This document shows positions 24,108 through 34,354 of a stretch of DNA of 34,465 nt, piece by piece. Every line of letters starts with the position of its first letter. Positions within the stretch are counted from its first letter, which is position 1. Below the pieces are notes generated by a model. That model was not told the origin of the DNA, ran no database searches, and saw nothing but the letters and a program-made list of their open reading frames with translations. A program made the translations under genes and the position numbers. The stretch comes from Biscogniauxia marginata (lineage: Eukaryota > Ascomycota > Sordariomycetes > Xylariales > Xylariaceae): the NCBI GenBank assembly GCA_022695795.1, contig MU404244.1:1-34465 (forward strand), in the 5' to 3' direction.

Positions 24108-24375
24108 TATATAATGTTATAAATATCTTTGTAATTAAAAGTTAAGTAAATATTCCATTAAAAATAAACTTTGAAGTATTATAAAATGCAATCGAGAGCG
24201 TATTACATCTTTAATCTTTACTCGGGACACCATTTATTAGTTGTTTAAGCATGTCGTTTTCTTGAATGTTACGTTCTTGACCCTCATAGAAAAGTAGCCC
24301 ATTTACTTTATACCCTTTTGGAATAGGTCTCAAGCTTCCAAGTTTCACGATCTACGTTACATCTCCGGAATCCGG

Positions 24376-24394
24376 ATGGAGCATAAGGCTCCAT
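24376..24394. repeat. Perfect 7-bp hairpin
   Basis: ATGGAGC, a 5-base ATAAG loop, then GCTCCAT. It directly follows the near-palindrome CCGGAATCCGG. No T-run follows and the role is unknown. Confidence 0.4.
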
Positions 24395-25012
24395 GCTATA
24401 AGGGTACGGCGATTGTCCTTCGTGCTGATAGACGGGGTGACGTTAACGAGGCTTCAGTTCAACAGGCCTACATAGATGTCTACCCGCATAGACGGAAATC
24501 ACTTGACCAATCTCCTGAAAGGAGCAAGCAGAGAGCCTAGTATCTCTAACCTAGGTGGTATATACACAGGTGATAACAGGGTTTCGTGGAGGGTGACCAA
24601 CTAAGATACCTGGGCACTCTCTTCTTGTCAGCCCCTGAAGGATATCATAAATATGCCCGGATGCTTCGCAGACATTCTTCACAAGCCTAGCTCAACTAAA
24701 TCCGGCTTTCGCGATAACGCATGTCCTTGTCCAACATAAACGTAGGACTTGGGCAATGCTTTAAAGATATTGTGATCCATTACATCGGCCACCAGATTCC
24801 CATTGCGCTACCTGAGGCATAGTAGGTCATTGGTCGGAGCCCTAGCAACTCATGGAAACCCGTGGCCTCCCTCCCATCCACGTGCTAGTATGCTAACAAA
24901 GGCTTCATTATCGTATATCAAATGCGGGGAATCGGATCATTTCTACGGCTATGTAGATTTTGTATGGGCTCTCCGCGTGGATCATGCATCGGTAGGGCCC
25001 TGGCAGGGAAGT

Positions 25013-25038
25013 TGTCAAAGCTGTCAAAGCTGTCAAAA
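25013..25038. repeat. 9-bp tandem repeat, about 3 copies
   Basis: TGTCAAAGC-type units repeated three times in tandem with one terminal change. A short simple repeat inside island 3. On the minus strand it would encode repeated Gln/Leu-type residues interrupted by TGA. Confidence 0.6.
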
Positions 25039-25423
25039 CTAGGGGGACGTAGTAGTCCGGCGCTAAATAAGTGATAGTCGAACCAGTCTACGTTCTTCTA
25101 TGGCGCGCTCTGTCACACATGCTTAGCACGAGGAGCTCGAGAACCACTCACAGTTGCCATCGCTACGCTTGGCATCATTGGCCTTTGGATTTGGTACAGT
25201 CAAAACACATATTGACTGGGACCGGTGTGAGGCAGAGTCGGGGTTATCCTTGCTATAATATTCCAGGGAATGTAATAAATATCCCCACACTAACCGTTAC
25301 CCCTGGAGATAAGTCCTTGTTAAATTTGGTGTACGGTTTAATGCGGGTATGTAGATGGCTAGTCGCGAGCTAGCAGTCTAGCGCGTGCAGGGGTGGCACA
25401 GGTAAATATTAAAGACTTCGAAA

Positions 25424-26060
25424 GTACTTAGTTTAATATAATAAACGAATAAAAGTACGTTTTAAAAAGCATGTATTACTTTAAATATAAATCGGAAAAT
25501 TTTAAAAAAAAATTTATTTATATATATAATTATTCATTTAATTTTAACGTTAATTTTATATATATTTTTATATAATATAATTTAATAAAAATAAAAATAA
25601 AATAAATAAATATTAAAAACTTTAAATATATTTAATTTAATATAATAAATAAATAAAAATACGCTTTATAAGTTATTTTAATTTATATTTTTAAAAAGTA
25701 TTTATATATTATTTTAAATAAAATTTAAAAAAAAAACTTAATCCTTTTTTAATATTTAAAAAATTTATATAAAAAGATATTTATTAAATTTTATTATATT
25801 ATTAAATTTTAGTTAATTTTAAAATTTTTTATAATTAATTATTAAACCATTTTATTTTAAATAGTTTTTTAATAATAAAAATAAAAATAAAAATTTTTAA
25901 CTTAATTATTTAATTATATTAATAAATAAAAGGTTTTAAAGTTTTTCCGATTTTTATTTAAAATAATACACGCTTTTTAAAAAGGTAAAGAAAAAATAGT
26001 TTATAAAGTGCGTATTATTATTTATAAAAAACATTAAAATAAGTACTTTTACGTATTAAG
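25424..26060. repeat. RIP-mutated inverted-repeat element
   Basis: The left arm (about 25424-25545) contains AAAGTACTTA, then GTTTTAAAAAGCATGTATTA and TTTAAATATAAATCGGAAAA. The reverse complement of about 25905-26060 contains AAAGTACTTA, then CTTTTTAAAAAGCGTGTATT and TTTAAATAAAAATCGGAAAA. The arms therefore match over roughly 90 bp inner and 15 bp outer sequence, with an indel between. A second, direct copy of the left arm lies at about 25611-25735. No ORF is present, and the limits are approximate. Confidence 0.5.
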
Positions 26061-26113
26061 ATATAAAGGGCTTTTATAATGCTTATTATAAGAAGGAATT
26101 TAATTAATTACTA

Positions 26114-26118
26114 GTTTA
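26114..26118. repeat. Target-site duplication of the Gypsy element (left)
   Basis: GTTTA immediately before the TGTGACGAAC end of the LTR. The same GTTTA follows the other LTR at 33775-33779. Five-base duplications are typical for Ty3/Gypsy integration. Confidence 0.85.
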
Positions 26119-26622
26119 TGTGACGAACCTCTTTATATATTCCTAGTTAGTTGACTTCATAGGTGAGTACGTACTAGGTTTTCTTGATTTAAAGGTAATA
26201 GTGGTTTAAAATTAATTTAAGTGATTTATAATGTTTTTATTTATTAAAGAGATTTTAAAGTACTTTCATTATAGTGTTAAAAAGTGATTATAGTTTTAAA
26301 TTAATAACTAAAAAACTAAAATGAATAACTAGATATATAAGAAACTCTAATTTATTTATACTTATTTTCTTTTATATATGTTTTTTCTATTTAACATATT
26401 AAATACCAAAAGAATTAAACTTAATTAAATAAATACCTTTGATTTTTTAAACTTAATTAAATAAATACCTTTAATTCTTTAGACTTAATTAGATAAATAC
26501 CTCTAATTATGTTACATAATATTATATTACATTATAAAAAAGGGGATTATTAGTTTATTTAGTTTTAATTTATACTTAATTACCCCTACTAAAAATTCTT
26601 TTAACATAATTAGTTCGTAATA
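26119..26622 (-). repeat. 3' LTR of the Gypsy chromovirus
   Basis: 504 bp. On the plus strand it starts TGTGACGAAC and ends GTTCGTAATA. On the coding strand it begins TATTACGAAC, where the canonical TG has become TA. It contains three tandem 32-bp units (26417-26448, 26449-26480, 26481 to about 26509). It differs from the other LTR mostly by transitions, mainly C-to-T and G-to-A in this copy, with some in the other. Confidence 0.9.
26417..26509. repeat. 32-bp tandem repeat inside the 3' LTR, 3 copies
   Basis: Units begin AAACTTAATTAAATAAATAC (third: AGACTTAATTAGATAAATAC). The 5' LTR has only two units (33601-33632 and from 33633). The 32-bp length difference between the LTRs (504 against 472) equals exactly one unit. 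Confidence 0.85.
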
Positions 26623-26640
26623 TTATTTCTCCCCTCTTGA
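26623..26640 (-). other. Polypurine tract of the Gypsy element
   Basis: On the minus strand, CAAGAGGGGAGAAATAA lies directly upstream of the 3' LTR. A purine-rich tract at this exact position is the primer for plus-strand DNA synthesis in LTR retrotransposons, and it independently fixes the element's orientation as minus. Confidence 0.75.
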
Positions 26641-26796
26641 ATTTTTTATCTTTAAAGATTTTTTTTTTAATAAGTTCCCTTCTTTATTATCGTTATAATA
26701 TCCAGTATATCTAAATCTATTTTAAAACCTTTAAAAATTTAGTGTAAATCCCGTAATTTTACTGCTATTTACATTTGTTTATATAGTTATAAGGTA

Positions 26797-27315
26797 TTTC
26801 CTTGTTCCTATTATTTTAAAATGGACCTTCGTTACTTTATAATGCTTTAATTTAAAACATGTTTTTATTATACGGCTAAAGCTTGTAATTATTATAACGG
26901 TTCCGGTATCGAAATGTTTAATTTAACAGATCTCGGTCGCGAGAAGAATCGTATTATTAACAAGTGTCGCAAAGCAGAAAAAGAGCTTTAAATCTTTATT
27001 AGTCGTTTAACTCGTTTTCGTAAATAAGAAGAATACTTATAAAAGAGGGGTTTAAAAATGTTAAAACGTAGTTTTTTTATTATAAAAAAGCTCGAAAGAG
27101 TAGAGTTAAAAAAATAAAAGCTTTTAAGGGAGAAGTAAAAACGTTTAAAAAAAGAGTAAAAACGTTTTTAAGTTAAATAATAATTTTTAATCGAGTAGGC
27201 TAGAGTTGCTTCCGAGGTCGTCCCCTCTTTCAACCTGTCTTTTCTAGGTTAAGGCTTCGATTTTTAAGCCCTCCTAGTCGATCCGGGTTTTAACGATAAA
27301 AGTTTTCAAGCTTAA
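26797..27315 (+). pseudogene. Antisense accessory ORF of the Gypsy element: Cys-rich plus coiled-coil protein
   Basis: One frame of about 170 codons runs without frameshift on the strand opposite to gag-pol, between the pol 3' end and the 3' LTR. All interruptions are TAA or TAG, explainable as RIP-mutated Gln codons. Order: a Cys-containing N-terminus (PCS near 26800, several expected Cys now Tyr, then ACN..NGSGIE near 26881-26915), a charged helix (REKNRI..KCRKAEKEL, 26938-26990), a Lys/Arg-Gln-rich coiled coil (SRLTRFRK then EEYL and KRGLKML, about 27000-27062), and an acidic/hydrophobic tail (SEVVPSFN, GFDF, LLVDPGFNDKSF) ending at TAA 27313-27315. From memory it resembles small fungal hypothetical proteins with CxxC pairs followed by an SRLARLRKQ-like coil. 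The start codon is unclear. It overlaps the chromodomain end by about 25 bp, tail-to-tail. Confidence 0.6.
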
Positions 27316-30300
27316 CCGTTAAATTCTTTAAATACTTAAGTGGTTCTTAAGTATTCTCCTCGAGTAAATAACCGTTTTATTTAATAAAATATTATAACTA
27401 ATTTTTAACCCGTTTTAAATTTAATATCTTTTTTATTTCGTACTTATTAAGGTTTTTTTTAAATTTTAATTAGTTTTTTAGTAAAACGTTTTTTTAATAT
27501 TAGTTTTAAAAGTAAAACATAGAATATAAGATGTATTTTAGATTTTTTTTAGTAGTACTAGCTTATAATTAACTTTCGAAATAATCTCTTTAATTCTATA
27601 TAGTCTTAACTTCTTAAACTTAAGTTTTTTATTAAGTCGTTTTATTTTAATTTAAGGTGTTTTTAATGTTACGCCTTATTATTAATAAAGTAAGTAAACC
27701 ATGTCTCCTCTTTTAAGAATTGGTCTTTTAATTCTTTTTTTATTATAATACTTTGTTATTTTATTTTAAATAAATTATAATTCTTTTTATAGTCGTTATT
27801 ATACTATCTAGACCTTTTCGGATAGTATTTTTACTCTCGAGGCTTTTATTTCGACTTTTAATGCTTTTGTAAGTTTAATTAATTATTTTTATACTTCTGT
27901 TTTCTACTTATATACTGCTTTGTGTAGTGACATTTTTATGTTTTTGTTAATCGAAGTGTTATATATTATTTAAGTTATTAATAGTAATTTTATTTAATTA
28001 TTTATTTTCTAATTAATATAGCTTTATAAATACTATTCTATTATTTGGTTTAATTTCTTTATTTATTTGTTTGTTTAAAGATAATACGTTATAAATAACT
28101 TTTATTTAACTCTTATTTATTTTATTAGGTTTATTTAAAATTTTAAAGTAAATAATTTGTTTTTATTTAAAATAATGCGTTTAAGTAGTCTATATTTATT
28201 AACGTATTTTTTTAGGAAATTAAAAGCTAGTTATTTTATTATACTTAATTTATTAAATAGTAAGAAATAAATATATTTTGTGAGTTTATTAACGATTATT
28301 TATATGTTGTTATAAGGTACTTTTATAATAAAATCTTTTAACTTAAAAAGTTTCACTATAAAATCCCATGTAATTATGTGCTATACTTTGTTAAGTATTT
28401 AAGTTAGTTATAATAATTTATATGGTTTATGTTGTGATGTTTTAGCCTTATTATAAACGTTGTAATTCTTTATAATTTTTTTAATTGTTTATTATATTCC
28501 TAGAAAGTCGAATTCTTTTTAAAGTCGTTTTATTGTTTTGAAAATTCTTTGGTAATTATATAGAGAATATTCGTGGAATTTTTTGACGAATTTGTTTTAT
28601 ATTTGTTTTAATATATAGACCTTTTCTTTATATGAAAAGAGTTCGTTGCTAGATCCTTACTAAAACTAGAATTATTTTTCTTTTTAATTATAATTTTCCT
28701 TAAAACGTAGTTTCCAGTTTTTTATGTTAATTTATATATAAGTTAATATAACTAATTTGTTATTTTATTGTTTAAATATCTAGATATCTTTTTTATTGAT
28801 TTTTGATTTATAATTTCCTTTTTTATTAAGAAGGGTTTATTTGGATGTTTTCTTTTCTTTTAATATAATAGATTTTAAAATTGAATTTAGATAGGAAAAT
28901 TATTTAACGTTTATATTTTTAATTAAATGTTTATATTATTATAAATCGTGTAAAGTTCTTATGATTTAAATAAATATCGATAGGTTTCTTGGTTTTATTA
29001 AGTCATGGTTCTTATTCTTTTAATGCTTTAATGATTATTAATAGTTCTTTGTTATAAATTTAATAGTTTAATTTAGTATTATGTAATGCTTTAGATAGGT
29101 ACGCGACTAGATATTATTTTTTATTGTTTTTTAGTTGTTTTAAGACTGTTTTAATAGCGAAATTTAAAGCGTTTATCTTTAGTCGTTTTTTCTTATTTTC
29201 GTTTAAAAGTTTATATATAACTTTATTAGTTATAACTTTTTTTAATAAAATAAAAAGCTTTTTTTGTTTTTGTTAAGATAATTAATTTCGTTAATGGTTT
29301 GGTTATTTGCTCGAAATCTTAAATGAGTTATTTAACGTAATTAATAAAGCCAAGAAATACGCGTATATTTATGACATTTCTAGGTTTTAATTAATCCTTA
29401 ATTATTACTATTTTTCTCTTTTAAATATGGATTTTTTTTGGATTTATTGTAAACCTTAAATAATTTAGTTTTTTGATATGTTATTTATTTTTAGTTGAAT
29501 AAACGAGTAGGTTTACCTTTTTTAAGGTTTTTAATACTTGTTTTATATATTTTTATGCTCTTTTTCGTTTTTTAAGTAAATTAGTATATTGTTTAAATAA
29601 ACGAATATAAATCTATTTAGAAACCTATAAAAGACTATTATAATTATATGTTAAAATGTAGTGGGTGTGTTAATAAGTTTAAATAATATGATTTTATATT
29701 TATAATATTTATATATTATTCGGAAAGCGGTATATTATTTGTGTTTTTTAGCTATTTTAATTATGTAATAATTATTACGAAGGTTTAATGTTATAAAGAT
29801 TTAAGCTTTATTAATTTGTTTTTTATAAGTTTTATTAATAGTAACAAGTATTTGTTTTTCTTTATTATTTTATTAAAGTGTCGGTAGTTAATTATTTGTC
29901 GTTATATTAAATTTCCTTTTTTATTAATATGTTACTTTTCGTTTTTATTAATTTTTAGTACTATGATTGCTAAGTATCTTAACAAGGATTTTAATTCTCG
30001 AATATATTTTTTATTAAGATCTTTTTAAATTCCTTTTTATAGTGCTTTTTGTTTTTCTTGATTTATAAGATATATTAAGAATAATTTTAGTTGTTTTCTT
30101 TCTTTAAAGTAGATTTAGTGATTTTATTAGTTATATTTTAGTAATTCTTTTTTTGTTTTATCTCTAAACAATTTATGGAAACGGAGGTACTCGCGTGATA
30201 CTCTTTTCGTTAGATCTTTAAACTTAGTTACTCGAATTATATAAGCGATATATTTTGTTTTTATATTTGTTTTTTTGGAGTTATTTATGGTACTTATTTC

Positions 30301-32115
30301 ATAATTCGTAGTGGTTAACTCTTCTTGTTTTTAATCTTAATAAAGCGTGTTTATCTCGAAATTTATTTGTGAATTACTTTTTTTAAGTTAATTCATTTTT
30401 AGTATTATATCGTGATTTAATATATATATAATGTTAAAAATGATTTACTTGAAATGTTTTTAAATGGTTATTAAAAGAAAAATTGTTTTTTTTAGTATTT
30501 TGTTATTTTTGTAACTAAATATATATTTTTTAAAGTTTCGTAATTAATATGAATTTTATTTATATACTTATAATATTTTGTTTTTTAAGTTATCTTAATT
30601 AAAATATAACTTTTATTTGTTTTTAAGTTTATAAAAGCTTTATACTTCTTTTTATTATACTTGATTTTGGTTATAATAGTATTATTAAGTCTTAATTGGA
30701 TTTTATATAAGGATTTATTATTTATGGCTTCTCGCTGTTTTGCTGGCGAGAGCTTTTGTCGTTTTTTGGTTTTTTACGCCTTTTCTTTTTTGGGTTTTTT
30801 TGAGTCGTTATGGCTTGGATGTCTTTCTATTTTTAAGCTTTTATAAGAGCGTGTTTTTAGTAATCGTTATTTAAATAGTTTTTTTAATTATTTTTTACGT
30901 AATAAGGGGTGAGAGGTTTATTCTTTATATAAAACCTTATATATTAAAACTTTAATTCTTTTTTAAGGGCCTTTTTATAACTTATATTTGTTTTTCTATT
31001 AACTCGAAATCTTTTAAGGTTCTAGATTATTTTCAAATAAAAGGCATAATTCTCGAATTTATTTATTAAAGGTAACTTAATATCTCTTTATAGGTTTATA
31101 TAAATTTCTAAAAACTTTTTTTTTGAAGTATGTCTTAACGATTTGTTTATAATTTAGTTTAGTTATATATATTTTTGTTTATTATTTTATTAAATGCTTT
31201 TTTACGAAGTCGAATAAACTAGTATTATACTTAGCTTGTTTTTTAAGCCATTATGAAATATATAGTCCCTTTTATAATTCTTATAATTCTTTTTCGATTT
31301 CGTTTTTTTCGAAACCCGCTTTAAGTAAATCGTGTATATTATATAGTATTAAGATATAATATATATAACTTTTAATAATTATTTTGTTATTTTTTTTTTT
31401 GGAATTTAAGTGAAAATAACATGCCTTAAAATAATGTGGCTATCGTGGAACGTTATTATAAATATATTTATTTTCTTTTATATCATTATTTTCTGGTTCT
31501 TAAAGATAATAGCCGGATTTATCCTTAAAACTTCTATGTACTTAATAAGCGTCGTTAGTGTAAAAGCTTTAATGTAATAATATATGTTCCTTTTTTAGTT
31601 GTTTTTCTATTTTTAGCTTTGTTTTAAGTTCTTTATTTAGTAACTTATTAAGTTAGCTAATATTATTTAAGTTTTAATAAACATTATAATTATTATTTAT
31701 ATAAAACCTCTAATTTAAGTTATTATATTGGCTTTTTCTTTAATAGGTTTCATATTTATTATCGTTATAATGGCTTTAATATAATCTATTATAATTTAAC
31801 TTAATTCTTAAGTCATATTCTAGTTTGTAAGTATTGTATTTATATAGTAGTTCGTTTTTATTATATCCTTATTTAGTTTATTTTAATGTAAAGTACTTTA
31901 AATATAAGTAATTATACTTTAAATAGTTTTTACGGTTAACTTAATAATATTTATAGTTTTTTTTATAAGGACTTTTTTATTTTTTTTGTTTTAATAGTAG
32001 TAATAATAAATACTTGGTTTATTTCTTTGTTGTTTTCGAAATGAATTTTTATTTTAAAGGTTTTTTTTTCGGGTTAAGAAATCCTTTTTGTTTTTAGTTT
32101 TTGTTTTTTAGGATT
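27290..32115 (-). pseudogene. Pol polyprotein relic (RT, RNase H, integrase, chromodomain)
   Basis: RT: FVYLNNILIY at 29605-29576, the YLDDIL catalytic box with both Asp now Asn, followed by a KNEKEHKN stretch and, further on, AYFLALLITLNNSFKISSK at about 29370-29310, as in Gypsy RT connection regions. RNase H: YLVAYLSKALHNT, IYNKELLIIIKALKE and KPIDIYLNHKNFTRF, about 29190-28900. Integrase: IILNKNKLFTLKF near 28180-28137 (IISDRDKLFTSKFW in relatives; the DDE Asp is lost) and the KLNQIIEQYL-type region with the catalytic Glu altered (about 28050-28000). Then KKRIKRPILKRGDMVYLL at about 27730-27670 (GPY/F-type module). Chromodomain: YFIK.NGYLLEENT.EPLKYLKNL, 27390-27310. In-frame stops throughout. 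Protease was not located with confidence, though a possible site lies near 31790-31740. Confidence 0.9.
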
Positions 32116-33290
32116 TTAGTACTTGTTTTTATAATGTTTTTTCTTTTTATAATTAAAACATTTAATAATTAATTTATTTTGTTTTTTTTTGCTTTTTTTA
32201 AGTAACGTTAATTTTAATGAGGTTTGACTTAGTTTTAATGCTTTTTCTTGTTTTGATATCACTTTTGTGATTTCCTTTTTTTTGTTAATCGCCGTTCCTT
32301 CATTATATTGTTTTTTTCTTTTCAAGGTACCATTTAAAGTTTTTATTATTAATGGTAATTACTATTATAACGTAATTATTAAACTTTTCTAGGTTCTTTT
32401 TTTTATATAGGTTTATTTTATATAACTCATTTTTTATATGGTTTTTTAGTTCTTAATAAAATAAGTAATATAAGCTTTTAATAAGTAGTTATAATTAGTT
32501 TATAAGTTTTTTAAACTTAATAGCGTAATTTAAAGCTTTTTTATTTTGTTATAATTTATAAAGTTAAGTTTTGGTTTGTTATTTAAGGATTAAGTTGCCA
32601 AATATAAATTTAAGTTGTTTTTTAAACTCCTTATAATTTTTGAAGACTTTTTTTATGTTTTTTTAGGCGTTTAGTTTATTTTTTAAATAATTTTTAATAC
32701 CAGTTAAAACTAGGTTAAAGCAATTTTAACAAAGAGCTAGGATACCGTGAGAACCTTTTATTTTTTCGTGGTAATTATTCCGTGATAAAACTATAAATAA
32801 GTTTTAACTTGGATTAAAAATCTCTTTAAATCGCTTAACTTATTATATTTGTTAAGTGTAATTAATTTGAATTTTTTTATATTAAGAGTTGTTATGTTGT
32901 TTTTATTGTTTGAATTATTAAAATTATTATCATTTAAAGGTGGTTTTAGTTATTTGTTTTTAAGAGGTAAAAGTTATTTTATTTATTTGTTTTTTTAGGT
33001 GTTTTTTCCTCCTTTTTTTTCTTTTTCTTTAAATGATTTTTTTTATTAAGTTTTTAAGGTGTTTTTTTAAAACTCTTTTTTAGTTGTAATTATAATTAAT
33101 TTTTATGTTGGTTTTTTTTAAACTTTTTTATTATATTATAAAAGAATTTAAATTTTTCGTTTAAGAGTTTATTAATTATTGTTTTTTTATTTGTTTTTTT
33201 TATTACTCTTTAGTTTTAAGGGGTATGCTTGTCTTGAGACGGTTCGATTGAAAGTCCTTTTTTTTAAACCAATATTAAGTATTAATTAAG
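32116..33290 (-). pseudogene. Gag relic with CCHC zinc knuckle
   Basis: The part between the 5' LTR and pol. The clearest piece is a 69-codon open stretch (32325-32116) ending in IKCFNYKKKKHYKNKY at 32166-32119, a degenerate CxxCx4Hx4C knuckle in which two Cys are now Tyr (TGT/TGC to TAT/TAC) and Gly is now Lys. The knuckle binds RNA in Gag. The upstream part (about 32330-33290) is Lys/Asn/Ile-rich after RIP and cannot be aligned from memory, so the Gag start is not assigned. The knuckle position near the end of Gag agrees with the pol order downstream. Confidence 0.75.
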
Positions 33291-33302
33291 GAGTTATTAA
33301 AA

Positions 33303-33774
33303 TGTGACGAACCTCTTTGTATATTTTTAATTAATTGACTTTATAGGTAAATACGTATTAGGTTTTCTTAATTTAAAGGTAATAGTGGTTTAAAATTAGT
33401 TTAAGTGATTTATAATGTTTTTGTTTATTAAAGAGATTTTAAAGTATTTTTATTATAATGTTAAAAAGTAATTATAGTTTTAAATTAATAATTAAAGAAT
33501 TAGAATGAATAACTAGATATATAGGAAACTTTAATTTATTTATATTTATTTTCTTTTATATATGTTTTTTCTATTTAGTATGTTAAATATTAAAAGAATT
33601 AAACTTAATTAAATGAATACTTTTAATTCTTTAGACTTAATTAGATGAATACCTTTGATTGTGTCACGTGATGTTATATCACATTACAAAGGAGGGGACT
33701 ATTAGTCCGTTTAGTCTTAGTCCGTGCCTGACTACCCCTGCTGGAAATCCTTTTAACATAGTTGGTTCGTAATA
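33303..33774 (-). repeat. 5' LTR of the Gypsy chromovirus
   Basis: 472 bp, plus-strand ends TGTGACGAAC and GTTCGTAATA. Its right part (33650-33760) keeps more G and C than the other LTR, including CACGTG within GTGTCACGTGATG and an inverted GTGAT/ATCAC pair. This copy is therefore less RIP-mutated at that end. It carries two 32-bp units. Confidence 0.9.
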
Positions 33775-33779
33775 GTTTA
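33775..33779. repeat. Target-site duplication of the Gypsy element (right)
   Basis: GTTTA, identical to 26114-26118. Confidence 0.85.
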
Positions 33780-34354
33780 ACTCGTGATTAGTTATTTTAA
33801 CACTGGTTTAATACATAATTATATATATTTTAATAATAAAGTAAGGTTATTAACTATGTTATACTTTAAAAAGTAGTTATAAGCTTAGATTTCAAGGAAG
33901 TACATAAAATAAAAGCTTATAATACGATAATAAAAAGATAATAATAAAGCGTTACTTTGATTCTTATTAAAAATTAACTTTTAATAAGTACTTTTTACTT
34001 AATAAAGTGATTAAAAGCATTTTCAATATAAATGTCCTTTGTTTTTAAAAGTTTAAACATTTCTTAAATCTTATAAACAGTGACGTTTATACTACGTAAC
34101 TATATTATCGTTTAAAATACTTAGACTCGACTTTGAGATTTATATTGTGACCTTATATTATAAACGGTATTTTACATGCCTACTTATTATATGTTATATA
34201 AAGGTTTTTATTTTACTTATTTATATAATACTATTTAATTTAAATGAATTTATTATAACTTAATAACAAGATAATAAATAAACATATTATTATTATATTT
34301 ATTATAAAATAATAAAATTAAAGAAATATATTTAATTATAAAAATAACATTAAT
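33780..34354. other. AT-rich flank, no gene
   Basis: RIP-type AT-rich DNA beyond the retrotransposon. No ORF and no match to the other repeats of the window was noticed. Confidence 0.5.

Larger units (their letters stand above)
24210..25380 (-). pseudogene. Possible decayed coding frame, unidentified
   Basis: In island 3 one minus-strand frame gives protein-like stretches over about 390 codons without needing a frameshift, but it is broken by some 20 stops. The best-looking part is the last 45 codons before the TAA near 24210 (includes LRPIPKGYKVNGLLFYEG). Upstream pieces include TPSISTKDNRRTLIAWSLM and MDHNIFKALPKSYVYVG. Over the final 200 codons the stops are only TGA and TAG, which could derive from CGA and CAG. 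The stop density is no lower than chance, so this may be an illusion. No family is recognised. If real, it would be a gene lost by nonsense mutation next to the AT block. Confidence 0.22.
26119..33774 (-). mobile_element. Full-length Ty3/Gypsy chromovirus LTR retrotransposon, RIP-inactivated
   Basis: 7656 bp, with LTRs at 33303-33774 (5') and 26119-26622 (3') and a GTTTA duplication on both sides. The order on the minus strand is Gag with CCHC knuckle, RT, RNase H, integrase, then a C-terminal chromodomain, the arrangement of chromoviruses, whose integrase is thought to target modified chromatin. A purine-rich tract abuts the 3' LTR. The coding strand is riddled with TAA/TAG where Gln or Trp is expected and with Asp-to-Asn and Cys-to-Tyr changes. 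These are the products of C-to-T and G-to-A mutation, so the element is dead. No primer-binding site could be recognised next to the 5' LTR. An extra opposite-strand reading frame lies at about 26797-27315. Confidence 0.93.

Noticed and set aside
26417..26509. 32-bp repeats as a CRISPR array
   Set aside because: The units are directly adjacent with no spacers and lie inside an LTR of a eukaryotic retrotransposon.
30661..30846. 61-codon hydrophobic plus-strand ORF
   Set aside because: It lies antisense to the RIP-mutated pol region. The T-rich complement of a Lys-rich frame always reads as Phe/Leu/Ile.
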